From positions 1 to 25,951 of the forward strand of contig CAZLXG010000034.1 of the NCBI GenBank assembly GCA_964563585.1: 25,951 bases of DNA, read 5' to 3'. The notes beneath the pieces are model-generated. The model saw only the letters and a list, made by a program, of their open reading frames with translations. It did no database searches and was not told the origin of the DNA. Position numbers and translations under genes: made by a program. Of this stretch, positions 15,629 to 24,137 are shown one piece after another (the stretch's first letter is position 1; the number at the start of each line of letters is the position of its first letter). Origin of the DNA: CAZLXG01 sp964563585 (lineage in GTDB: Bacteria; Bacteroidota; Bacteroidia; Flavobacteriales; Flavobacteriaceae).

Positions 15629-16411
15629 ATGAAAAAATTACTACTTATAATAACAGCAATATTAACAATGCAAACGTCTTTTTCTCAACAAGAATCGGCA
15701 TTTGAAGACGGTGAATGGTTTAAATTTAAAATGAGCTATAGTGGCTGGATGAAGGCAGGAAATGCAACACTTACTGTTAAAGATGCTAAATTAAATAACA
15801 AAGATGTTTATCATATAGTTGGCAAAGGCTGGACTACGGGCATGATTAAATGGTTTTTTAAAGTTAAAGACCGTTACGAAAGCTATATTGACAAAGAAAC
15901 CATTACGCCCTATAAATTTGTTAGAAAGATAAATGAAGGTGGACACACCAAAGACATAGAAATTAATTTTGACCAAGCAAATAATAAGGCGCACGTTAAT
16001 AACAAAAAGCATAAGAAAAAAACCATAATTGATACCAAACCAAATATTCAAGATATGGTATCTACATTTTATTATTTGCGTAATAAATTGGATGTTACTA
16101 ATTTAAAGGTAGGTGATGAAATTATGATTGATATGTTTTTTGATGAAGAAAACTATGGTTTTAAATTAAAGTATTTAGGAGAAGAAATAATAGATACAGA
16201 ATTTGGAGATATTGAGACTTTAAAATTTAGACCTTATGTTATGGCAGGACGTGTTTTTAAAGAGGAAGAAAGTTTAACACTTTGGGTGTCGAAAGACAAA
16301 AATAAAGTACCTTTACGTATTAAAGCAGATTTGGCTGTTGGTTCACTGAGAGCAGACCTTGAAGCTTTTAAAGGATTAAAACATCCTTTTAAAATAGTTG
16401 TTAATAATTAA
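15629..16411 (+). CDS. DUF3108 domain-containing exported protein
   Basis: 260-aa protein with a Sec signal peptide (MKKLLLIITAILTMQTSFSQ, cleavage after SFS or before QQ). The mature chain is predicted to be mostly beta-strand and matches the DUF3108 pattern: GEWFKFKMSYSGWMKAGNAT, then YHIVGKGWTTGMIKWFFKV, a basic central loop, IQDMVSTFYYLR, and the late strand SLTLWVSKDKNKVPLRI. The function of this periplasmic family is not established. It is the first gene of a tight unit; the TDO-family gene starts 7 nt after its stop. Its lead position next to an M23 peptidase and pgi suggests an envelope role, but this is only inference. Confidence 0.88.
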   Translation: MKKLLLIITAILTMQTSFSQQESAFEDGEWFKFKMSYSGWMKAGNATLTVKDAKLNNKDVYHIVGKGWTTGMIKWFFKVKDRYESYIDKETITPYKFVRKINEGGHTKDIEINFDQANNKAHVNNKKHKKKTIIDTKPNIQDMVSTFYYLRNKLDVTNLKVGDEIMIDMFFDEENYGFKLKYLGEEIIDTEFGDIETLKFRPYVMAGRVFKEEESLTLWVSKDKNKVPLRIKADLAVGSLRADLEAFKGLKHPFKIVVNN

Positions 16412-16418
16412 ATATATT

Positions 16419-17336
16419 TTGAACACAGACCTAACCAACCAGCTTAAAGAAAAATACAAAGCTTTAGACCAAGATTTTGAGGTGCATTTAGAAGGATTAC
16501 TTCATAGTAAACCTATAAATTATTGGGATTATATTCAAACAGATGCTTTATTAAATCTTCAGGTGCAGCGTACCGTTTTTCCAGACGAAATGGTATTTAT
16601 CATGTATCATCAAATAAACGAATTATTGTTTAAAATGATACTTGGTGAAATTGAACAAGTAGCAAAAAATGATACGGTTGATGTGGATTTATTCACATCT
16701 AAGTTAATGCGTATAAGTCGGTATTTCGATATGCTTACATCATCATTCACTATCATGAAAGATGGGATGGATGTAGAACAGTATAATAAATTTAGAACTA
16801 CATTAACGCCAGCAAGCGGATTTCAAAGTGCACAATACAGAAAAATCGAGTTTGCTTCTACCGAACTTATTAATTTAATAGACAAAAGGTTTAGAAAAAC
16901 GATAGATAGAAATACGTCTTACGAACATGCTTTCGAGCATTTATATTGGCAAGCAGCCGGGAAAGATTATGCTACAGGCAAAAAAAATCTCACTTTAACC
17001 CAATTTGAAGAAAAATATAAAGACGAATTTATTAGATTTACTAAGTTTTACCAAACTAATAATTTGTGGGCTAAGTTTAGTGAATTACCTAAAGAAGCCA
17101 GAGAAAATAAAGATTTAATAAACGCTATGCGTCATTACGATTATACAGTTAACATAACGTGGGTATTGGCACATTATAATACGGCAAATTATTATTTAAA
17201 TATTGGCGGTGAAACTGTAGAAGCAACAGGCGGAAGCGAATGGGTAAAATACATGCATCCAAAATATCAAAAACGAATATTTTTTCCAGATTTATGGACA
17301 GAAAAAGAAATACAAGATTGGGGAACAAATATTTAA
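16419..17336 (+). CDS. Tryptophan 2,3-dioxygenase family protein
   Basis: 305-aa heme enzyme expected to oxidise L-tryptophan to N-formylkynurenine. Family landmarks: NYWDYIQTDALLNLQ, MYHQINELLFKMIL with H64 at the position of the conserved distal histidine, SGFQSAQYRKIE, H252 in WVLAHYNTANYYL as the likely proximal heme ligand, and ATGGSEWVKYMHP, the TGGS substrate loop. It is divergent from the proteobacterial and animal enzymes. I start at TTG 16419 (NTDLTNQLKEKYKAL follows); an earlier TTG at 16398 lies inside the DUF3108 gene, and no ATG fits. The 3' end overlaps the M23 gene. Other kynurenine-pathway genes are not in the window, so the physiological role is family-based. Confidence 0.88.
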   Translation: MNTDLTNQLKEKYKALDQDFEVHLEGLLHSKPINYWDYIQTDALLNLQVQRTVFPDEMVFIMYHQINELLFKMILGEIEQVAKNDTVDVDLFTSKLMRISRYFDMLTSSFTIMKDGMDVEQYNKFRTTLTPASGFQSAQYRKIEFASTELINLIDKRFRKTIDRNTSYEHAFEHLYWQAAGKDYATGKKNLTLTQFEEKYKDEFIRFTKFYQTNNLWAKFSELPKEARENKDLINAMRHYDYTVNITWVLAHYNTANYYLNIGGETVEATGGSEWVKYMHPKYQKRIFFPDLWTEKEIQDWGTNI

Positions 17337-18607
17337 TTCTATTCGTATTTGCAGTTTTATTTATAGGTTGTAAGGATGATAAATCACAATATGGAATAGA
17401 GGAAGCATTGGCTATTGTTGAAGAGCCAGTAAGTGTTTACGAATTTGGGTTTAACCTAGATGATTATATAGTTATAAGAGATACTATAAGAAAAGGTGAT
17501 AGTTTTGGTGAAATTTTAGAGCGTAACAAAATTGGTTACCCAAAAATATTTAACATTGCCGAAAAAGCAAAAGACACGTTTGATATAAGACGACTTCAAA
17601 TAGGGAAACCATATACTTTATTGTGTTCAAAAGATTCATTAGAACTTCCAACTTGTTTTATTTATCAGCCCAATCAAGAGGAGTATGTTGTTATAAATTT
17701 TCAAGATTCAATACACGCTTATAAAAGTAGAAAGCCTATTAAATATGTTGAAAAAACAGCAACTGGCGTTATTACAAATAATATTTCTCTAACATTAGAA
17801 GAGCAAGGTCTAAGTCCAAGGTTAGCATATAAAATGGCAGACGAAATTTATGCGTGGACAATAGATTTTAGACGTCTTCAAAAAGGAGATCGGTTTAAAG
17901 TAATTTATACAGATAAGTATATAGACGACACTATTTATACTGGAATTCATGAAATTAAAGCAGCATATTTTGAACATAATAAACAACCTTTTTATGCTTT
18001 TGAATTTGAAACTGATAGCGCAAAAGGTATTGTAGATTATTTTAACGATGAAGCTAAAAATTTACGTCGTGCCTTTTTAAAAGCACCAGTTTCATTTAGT
18101 AGAATATCATCACGATATAATTTAAAAAGAAGAATTGCAGTTTATGGCAATAGGGTACGACCACATAAAGGTACTGATTTTGCCGCGTCAATAGGCACAC
18201 CAATTAAAGCAACTGCAAATGGGACAGTTACAGAATCTAGACGAAGAGGAGGGAATGGGAATTATGTAAAAATTCGTCATAATGCGACTTATACTACACA
18301 GTATTTACATATGAGTAAACGGAAATCCAAAGTTGGTGATTTTGTAAAACAAGGCGATGTAATTGGTTGGGTAGGAATGACGGGAAATACAGGTGGTCCA
18401 CACGTATGCTATCGTTTTTGGAAAAACGGAAGACAAGTAGATCCTTTTAAGCAAAAATTACCAGAAGCTAAACCAATTTCGGATAGTTTAAAAGTAAAAT
18501 ACTTAGAGTTTATAAAACCAATAAAAATCCAATTAGATAGTATTCCTTTTAAAGATGAAATTTTAGAGAAGGCTCTAAATGAAAATCTAATTACTCTCAA
18601 TAAATAA
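17294..18607 (+). CDS. M23-family peptidoglycan metallopeptidase lipoprotein
   Basis: 437-aa predicted lipoprotein that should act on peptidoglycan crosslinks in the periplasm. The lipobox is LFIGC with cysteine 26. I choose ATG 17294, inside the end of the TDO gene; TTG 17318 gives a shorter signal peptide and is also possible. A LysM/OapA-like segment follows (RKGDSFGEILERNKIGY), then a middle domain (RRLQKGDRFKVIY), then the LytM/M23 domain. Zinc ligands H291 and D295 (PHKGTDFAA) and catalytic H339 (YLHMS) are present. The usual HxH is H370-V-C372 (GGPHVCYRFWKNGRQVDP), so the last zinc ligand is a cysteine. pgi starts 8 nt after the stop. Confidence 0.9.
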   Translation: MDRKRNTRLGNKYLILFVFAVLFIGCKDDKSQYGIEEALAIVEEPVSVYEFGFNLDDYIVIRDTIRKGDSFGEILERNKIGYPKIFNIAEKAKDTFDIRRLQIGKPYTLLCSKDSLELPTCFIYQPNQEEYVVINFQDSIHAYKSRKPIKYVEKTATGVITNNISLTLEEQGLSPRLAYKMADEIYAWTIDFRRLQKGDRFKVIYTDKYIDDTIYTGIHEIKAAYFEHNKQPFYAFEFETDSAKGIVDYFNDEAKNLRRAFLKAPVSFSRISSRYNLKRRIAVYGNRVRPHKGTDFAASIGTPIKATANGTVTESRRRGGNGNYVKIRHNATYTTQYLHMSKRKSKVGDFVKQGDVIGWVGMTGNTGGPHVCYRFWKNGRQVDPFKQKLPEAKPISDSLKVKYLEFIKPIKIQLDSIPFKDEILEKALNENLITLNK

Positions 18608-18615
18608 TTAATTTC

Positions 18616-20235
18616 ATGTCATTACCCAAAATAAACCCAACACAAACTAAGTCTTGGGAACAACTAAATAAGCATTATAGTGAAATAAATAATGTTCATA
18701 TGAAAGATTTGTTTGCTCAAGATAAAGAACGAGCGAATAAATTTACCATTAAATGGGATGATTTTTATGTAGATTTTTCAAAAAATAGAATTACTGAAGA
18801 AACCTTTGAATATTTATTACAGTTAGCCGATGAGGTTAAGTTGAAAGAAGCAATTCAAAGTCAGTTTTCAGGAGAAATAATAAATCAAACAGAAGGAAGA
18901 GCCGTTTTACATACAGCATTACGTGCATCAAAAGACGCAAAATTCAGTGTTGATGGTGAGAATGTAATGCCAGAAATTTATCAAGTAAAACAGAAAATAG
19001 AAGCGTTTACAAATGAAGTTGTAAATGGTGATAGAAAAGGTTTTACAGGAAAAGTATTTACTGATGTTGTAAATATTGGTATTGGTGGTTCAGACCTTGG
19101 TCCAGCCATGGTAGTTGAGGCATTACAATTTTATAAAAACCATTTAACAACTCATTTTGTTAGTAATGTTGATGGCGACCATGTAAATGAAGTCATTAAA
19201 AAACTAAACCCAGAAACAACAGTATTTGTAATAGTTTCTAAAACATTTACTACGCAAGAAACGTTGTCAAATGCAAATACATTAAAAGACTGGTTTTTAA
19301 AATCGGCAAGTGAAAAAGCAATAGCAAAACATTTTATAGCCGTTTCAACTAATATTGAAAGTGTTAAGGATTTTGGAATAGATGAAAACAATATTTTCCC
19401 AATGTGGGATTGGGTTGGAGGTCGTTTTTCACTTTGGAGTGCAGTTGGGTTAACTGTAAGTTTAGCAGTTGGGTATAATAATTTTGATAGCCTTTTAAAA
19501 GGTGCTAACAAAATGGATAAGCATTTTAAAAATGAAAATTTTAAAAGCAATATTCCAGTAGTATTAGCGCTTATTAGTGTTTGGTATAATAATTTTTTTA
19601 AAGCTGAAAGTGAAGCTATAATATCGTACTCGCAATATTTAAATCAGTTTGCTACTTATTTGCAACAAGGCATTATGGAAAGTAATGGTAAAAGCGTTGA
19701 TAGGAATGGTGATGCTATTGATTATGAAACAGGAACTTTAATTTGGGGAGAGCCTGGAACCAATTCGCAGCATGCATTTTTTCAATTAATACATCAAGGA
19801 ACTAAATTAATTCCGGCAGATTTTATTGGTTTTACAAAATCGCTACATGGTAATCAAGACCATCAAGATAAATTAATTTCAAATTTTTTAGCACAAACGG
19901 AAGCGCTTTTAAATGGTAAAACAGAAGCTGAGGTTATTGCAGAAGGAACACAAAAAGATATAATTCCTTTTAAAGTGTTTAAAGGAAATAAACCTACAAA
20001 CACAATTTTCATTAATAAATTAACTCCAGAAAGCTTAGGAAAGTTAATTGCTATGTACGAGCATAAGATATTTGTCCAAGGTGTGATTTGGAATATTTTT
20101 AGTTACGATCAGTTTGGAGTAGAGCTAGGTAAGCAGTTGGCAAGCAAAATTTTACAAGAATTTAACAATACTTCAATTGATAATCATGATTCTTCAACTA
20201 AAAATTTATTGAATTATTACAAAAATTTAACTTAA
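18616..20235 (+). CDS. pgi: Glucose-6-phosphate isomerase
   Basis: 539-aa cytoplasmic enzyme interconverting glucose 6-phosphate and fructose 6-phosphate in glycolysis and gluconeogenesis. The sugar-isomerase fold shows VNIGIGGSDLGPAMV, the first signature WDWVGGRFSLWSAVGL, and the second signature near the end (GVIWNIFSYDQFGVELGKQL). Catalytic residues fit E355 (GIMESNGKS), H386 (TNSQHAFFQL) and K506 (ELGKQLAS), close to the E. coli numbering. The length equals that of typical long-form bacterial enzymes. It is the last gene of the DUF3108-TDO-M23-pgi unit and is followed by a strong terminator. Confidence 0.98.
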   Translation: MSLPKINPTQTKSWEQLNKHYSEINNVHMKDLFAQDKERANKFTIKWDDFYVDFSKNRITEETFEYLLQLADEVKLKEAIQSQFSGEIINQTEGRAVLHTALRASKDAKFSVDGENVMPEIYQVKQKIEAFTNEVVNGDRKGFTGKVFTDVVNIGIGGSDLGPAMVVEALQFYKNHLTTHFVSNVDGDHVNEVIKKLNPETTVFVIVSKTFTTQETLSNANTLKDWFLKSASEKAIAKHFIAVSTNIESVKDFGIDENNIFPMWDWVGGRFSLWSAVGLTVSLAVGYNNFDSLLKGANKMDKHFKNENFKSNIPVVLALISVWYNNFFKAESEAIISYSQYLNQFATYLQQGIMESNGKSVDRNGDAIDYETGTLIWGEPGTNSQHAFFQLIHQGTKLIPADFIGFTKSLHGNQDHQDKLISNFLAQTEALLNGKTEAEVIAEGTQKDIIPFKVFKGNKPTNTIFINKLTPESLGKLIAMYEHKIFVQGVIWNIFSYDQFGVELGKQLASKILQEFNNTSIDNHDSSTKNLLNYYKNLT

Positions 20236-20265
20236 TTCTCTATCTAATTCGCATAAAAATCAATA

Positions 20266-20300
20266 AAAACCATCAATACTTTTAATATTGATGGTTTTTT
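20266..20300 (+). terminator. Rho-independent terminator after pgi
   Basis: Perfect 13-bp stem AAAACCATCAATA / TATTGATGGTTTT (20266-20278 and 20286-20298) with a 7-nt loop and a T-run to 20300. Confidence 0.93.
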
Positions 20301-20324
20301 GTTTAGCACAAACCGTTAAATTTC

Positions 20325-20345
20325 TTAACATATTAGTAATGTTAA
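20325..20345. promoter_or_regulatory. Candidate operator upstream of the TonB-dependent receptor
   Basis: Inverted repeat TTAACAT / ATGTTAA with a 7-bp spacer, placed just upstream of the -7 element at 20361. A related GTTAA half-site lies at 20315-20319. The position fits an activator or repressor site; no regulator is known. Confidence 0.35.
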
Positions 20346-20360
20346 ACGTATAATTATGCA

Positions 20361-20368
20361 TATTTTTG
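20361..20368 (+). promoter_or_regulatory. TAnnTTTG -7 element for the TonB-dependent receptor
   Basis: TATTTTTG fits the consensus exactly and lies 41 bp before the ATG, downstream of the pgi terminator, giving a leader of about 35 nt. No clear -33 element. Confidence 0.5.
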
Positions 20369-20409
20369 CTTGACTAATTCAAATAATTAATTAATCTTTT
20401 TTAAAAATT

Positions 20410-22844
20410 ATGAAAAAAACTACTCATTATTTATTGGTAGCTGTAGTATCTTTATTTACTATGGTTGTCATGGCACAAAGTACTGTAACAGGTACTGTTT
20501 TAGAAGCGGGTTCTAATATACCTCTTCCTGGGGCTAATATTATTGAAAAAGGCACTTCTAATGGTGTAACTACAGATTTTGATGGAAACTTTACATTAAC
20601 TACTCAATCTTCAGGAGAGATAGTAGTTACTTTTGTCGGTTATACTTCTAAAACACTTGCCTTTTCTGGTGATATAGATTTTGGTAACATAACTTTAGAG
20701 CCTAATCAAGTAGGGTTAGATGAAATTGTAATAACAGCTACTTCTTTTGCTATTGATAGAAAAACACCAGTTGCTGTTTCTACAATTAAAGCAGCAGATA
20801 TTGAGCTTAAATTAGGAACACAAGAATTTCCTGAGATTTTAAAATCAACTCCTGGCGTATACGCTACTAAATCAGGTGGTGGATATGGAGATGCTAGAAT
20901 TAACTTAAGAGGTTTTAACTCTCAAAATGTTGCTGTAATGATTAATGGTATTCCTGTTAACGATATGGAAAATGGCCGTGTATATTGGTCAAATTGGTCA
21001 GGTTTATCTGATGTTACTAGTGCAATGCAAGTGCAAAGAGGTCTTGGAGCTTCTAAAGTAGCAGTACCTTCTATTGGAGGAACAATTAATATTATTACTA
21101 GATCTACTGATGCTGAAAAAGGTGGGAGCATTAAAATGGGAGTAGGAAATGACGGTTATACAAAGTATAGCATGACTTTATCTACTGGATTAATGGAAAA
21201 TGGATTAGCAATTACTGCTTCTGCAGCTAAAATATCAGGAGATGGATATGTAGACGGAACACAGTTTAGTGGTGCTAATTATTTTTTAAACATAGCAAAA
21301 CAGCTTAATGATAACCATAAACTTTCTTTTACAGTTATAGGAGCAATTCAAACACATGGTCAAAGATTTAATTCAAAAACTATAGCTCAAAACAGAGCAA
21401 CTGAACAAGGAGGGAAAAGATTTAATCCAGATTGGGGATATAGAAATGGGCAAATTGAAAACACATCATTTAATTTCTATCATAAACCGCAAATATCTTT
21501 AAATCATGATTGGATAATTTCTGAAAAAACATACGTTACTTCATCTCTTTATGCATCATTTGGTAATGGTGGAGGTAGAAGAACAGATGGTTCTGGTAAA
21601 TTCACGAATGATGATTATAGATTAGGTGGGTCAGACCAACCAATTAATTTTGATAAAATTGTTCAAGAAAATAAAGATAATGGAGCTTTAGGATCTACAG
21701 ATGTTTTAGCTGCTAGTAGAAACTCTCATGAGTGGTATGGGTTGTTGTCAACTTTAAAAACAGATTTGTCAGACAATTTAATTTTATCTGCTGGTTTAGA
21801 CACTAGGTATTATTTAGGAAAACACTGGTATGAAATTACAGATTTATTAGGAGGACAATACTATCTTAACCCTAAGTCAAATGACAATACCTTTAATGAA
21901 GCTCTTAAAGTAGGAGATAAATTTAATAGAGATTATACAGGAGACGTTTTAAAATTGGGAACTTTTGCGCAGTTAGAATATACTGTTGATGAGTTATCTG
22001 TATTTTTATCTACTGCAATCTCGAATACCCAATATAGTAAATCGAGTTATTTAGATGATTCATCTAATCCGAATGGGAATGACTCAAAAACAGCAAATTT
22101 CTTAGGGTATAGTGTAAAAACTGGAGCAAACTATAATTTAGATGATAAAAACAATATTTTTGCAAATATTGGATACTTCTCAAAAGCACCATTTTTAATT
22201 GGAAATGTTTTCATTAATAAAGAATCTGTAGAGTTAAATGAAGATGCTATAAATGAAAAAGTATTCAGTGCAGAAATAGGTTATGGTTTTAGAACTTCTA
22301 AATTTAATGCAAATGTAAATATATACAGAACGTCTTGGTTAGATAAATCTATTACAGCAAGAAATCAAGATCCTGATAATGTAGGAGAATTTATAGAAAC
22401 AAGTTTATCTGGGTTAGATGCATTACATCAAGGTATTGAATTAGACTTTGTTTATAAACTAAATGATAAACTTAAATTAAACGGAATGGTTTCTTTAGGT
22501 GATTGGAAATGGAAAAGCGATGTAGAAGCTGAAGTTTATTCTGAATCAGGAATATTACTTAGAGAGATTGTAGTAAATGCTAAAGATTTAAAAGTTAATG
22601 ATGCAGCTCAAACTACTTATGCTTTAGGGTTAAACTATAAAGCTTTAGAAAAAAGCTCAATATTTTTAGATTATAATTATGCGGGTGATATATATGCAAA
22701 GTTTGATTTTAGTAGAGGAACAACAGATAGATTAAATACATGGAAACTACCTTCATACCATCTACTTGATTTAGGTTTTAATCACGGATTTACAATTGGA
22801 GGATTAGATGCTACATTATCAGGAAAAATGAATAATATTTTTGA
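20410..22844 (+). CDS. TonB-dependent receptor, 3' end lost in assembly gap
   Basis: Outer-membrane active transporter, 811 residues readable. Signal peptide about 1-22 (ending VVMAQ). Residues 23-100 form a CarboxypepD_reg-like domain (TVTGTVLEAGSNIPLPGANI, then DFDGNFTL and VTFVGYTSK). A TonB-box-like DEIVITAT is at 104-111. The plug domain follows (PEILKSTPGVYATKSGG, INLRGFNSQNVAVMINGIPV, SIGGTINIITR). The rest is beta-barrel, with DYNYAGD and HLLDLGFNHGF near the readable end, and the sequence stops in LSGKMNNIF. The terminal strands and final aromatic residue are missing, so at least several dozen residues are lost. This is the SusC-like architecture of Bacteroidota, but the partner is not an obvious SusD. 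Substrate unknown; nearby nuclease suggests nucleic-acid-derived nutrients. Confidence 0.93.
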
Positions 22845-22944
22845 NNNNNNNNNNNNNNNNNNNNNNNNNNNNNNNNNNNNNNNNNNNNNNNNNNNNNNNN
22901 NNNNNNNNNNNNNNNNNNNNNNNNNNNNNNNNNNNNNNNNNNNN
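22845..22944. other. Assembly gap of 100 N
   Basis: Exactly 100 undetermined bases, the usual placeholder for a scaffold gap of unknown size. It swallows the 3' end of the receptor gene and the bases just before the lipoprotein at 22951. The real distance is probably larger, because a receptor of this type needs more sequence after NNIF than 33 codons allow. Confidence 0.97.
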
Positions 22945-22950
22945 AAAAAT

Positions 22951-24048
22951 ATGAAAAAAGTAATTTTATTATTAACAATTTTTTCAATGGTTTTCACTTC
23001 TTGTGACCCATTAGAAGATATCAATGCAGAAGTTGATGCGCAAGAAAATGCTATTGTTGGAGATGCAATTTTCACAATGTCTGATGATGATTATGATGAG
23101 TTAGATTTAAGCTTTGGTAATTTTAATTCAATAGCAGATGCAAAAACAATGATTCCTGCTTTATTAGAAAGCAAACATCCTGTTTGGGGAAATAAATCAT
23201 CAGCAACAGTAACTTTTAAAATTCACAGTAAAATAAAGACTTACAGCCAAAATATTTATAAGTTATCTGACGCTGAGCATAATGCAATAACTGGTAAAAC
23301 TTATGGAAATTTTGATAGTGGTGGACATATATATGCTTATTTAGAAGCAACATATCTAACACCAGCTGAAGGTGATTTTGTATCATTAAGATATCGTTAT
23401 TATTCAGGAGGTGAAAGTACATTTACTGATGGCTTTTATTATGATGGAACTGATTGGAATAAAATAAAAGGATTTACTGAAGATGAATATTCGGCTATGG
23501 GAGAAAGTTATCCAAATTTTTCTAGTCATGATGAAGCTAAAATTAAAATACCTATTGCATTATTAGATGTATATAAGTTTGAAGGTAAAGAAGCAGGAGA
23601 TGTTGTATCAACTATGTATGAATTATATAAAGGAGGAGGCGTAACAAAAAGTTATACTGCAAATTATATTTTTGATGGTACAGCTTGGTCTAAATACACC
23701 AATGAAATTAATGAAACAATTCAATTTGGACATGATGGTACGACTTGGGTACCCGATAATACAATTAAATACACTTTAGTAAGAACTGCAGATTATGAAT
23801 ATATGGCATCTCAATTAACAGATCCAGAATATGCAGGATTAATTGGAAACTTAGCAAATTATGGTGATTTTGATTATAATTGGTCTCAAACTCAAATTAA
23901 TTTTGCTTTAGTACTTTTCTTAGATCATTTAGATCCTAGTGCTGCAGAAGGGCAAAAGTATATTTTAACTTATGTTATTTATGATAATGGTGAAAATGAT
24001 TATCAAACAAGTTTTATTAAAACAGGAGGTGAATGGGTGTTAAACTAA
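22951..24048 (+). CDS. Repeat-containing lipoprotein partnered with the receptor
   Basis: 365-aa lipoprotein: MKKVILLLTIFSMVFTSC, acylated C18, followed by acidic D19-P-L-E-D. Four related units can be seen. Their heads are FTMSDDDYDEL...FGNF (41-58), YKLSDAEHNAI...YGNF (103-121), KGFTEDEYSAM...YPNF (173-190) and VRTADYEYM...YGDF (from 277). Unit ends carry an aromatic-DGT-x-W motif at 164-169, 241-246 and 261-266, with a final GGEWVLN. Composition is beta-rich, aromatic and acidic. It is not a recognisable SusD (no TPR helices), and I do not know a family name. It lies directly after the receptor and before a terminator at 24077, so it is probably cotranscribed and acts as a surface accessory protein. 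The open frame joining it to the receptor is an artefact of the N run. Confidence 0.85.
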   Translation: MKKVILLLTIFSMVFTSCDPLEDINAEVDAQENAIVGDAIFTMSDDDYDELDLSFGNFNSIADAKTMIPALLESKHPVWGNKSSATVTFKIHSKIKTYSQNIYKLSDAEHNAITGKTYGNFDSGGHIYAYLEATYLTPAEGDFVSLRYRYYSGGESTFTDGFYYDGTDWNKIKGFTEDEYSAMGESYPNFSSHDEAKIKIPIALLDVYKFEGKEAGDVVSTMYELYKGGGVTKSYTANYIFDGTAWSKYTNEINETIQFGHDGTTWVPDNTIKYTLVRTADYEYMASQLTDPEYAGLIGNLANYGDFDYNWSQTQINFALVLFLDHLDPSAAEGQKYILTYVIYDNGENDYQTSFIKTGGEWVLN

Positions 24049-24076
24049 TAGCTTAACTCTCCCTTTTATTTAATAT

Positions 24077-24107
24077 AAAACCACCTCTTTTTTTGAGGTG
24101 GTTTTTT
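24077..24107 (+). terminator. Rho-independent terminator after the repeat lipoprotein
   Basis: Stem AAACCACCTC / GAGGTGGTTT (24078-24087 and 24095-24104) with an all-T loop and a T-run. It separates the receptor/lipoprotein unit from the nuclease gene. Confidence 0.93.
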
Positions 24108-24121
24108 TATTCAAAATTTAA

Positions 24122-24129
24122 TATATTTG
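24122..24129 (+). promoter_or_regulatory. TAnnTTTG -7 element for the nuclease gene
   Basis: TATATTTG fits the consensus exactly, just after the terminator and 8 nt before the ATG at 24138, so the 5' leader would be a few bases at most. Confidence 0.55.
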
Positions 24130-24137
24130 TTAGTGTT

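Noticed and set aside
20410..24048. A single 1,212-residue receptor-lipoprotein fusion
   Set aside because: The frame is continuous only because 100 N were inserted; a new lipoprotein signal peptide begins at 22951.
24093..24137. Extended N-terminus of the nuclease
   Set aside because: It would begin inside the terminator hairpin and put non-signal residues before a perfect lipoprotein signal at 24138.
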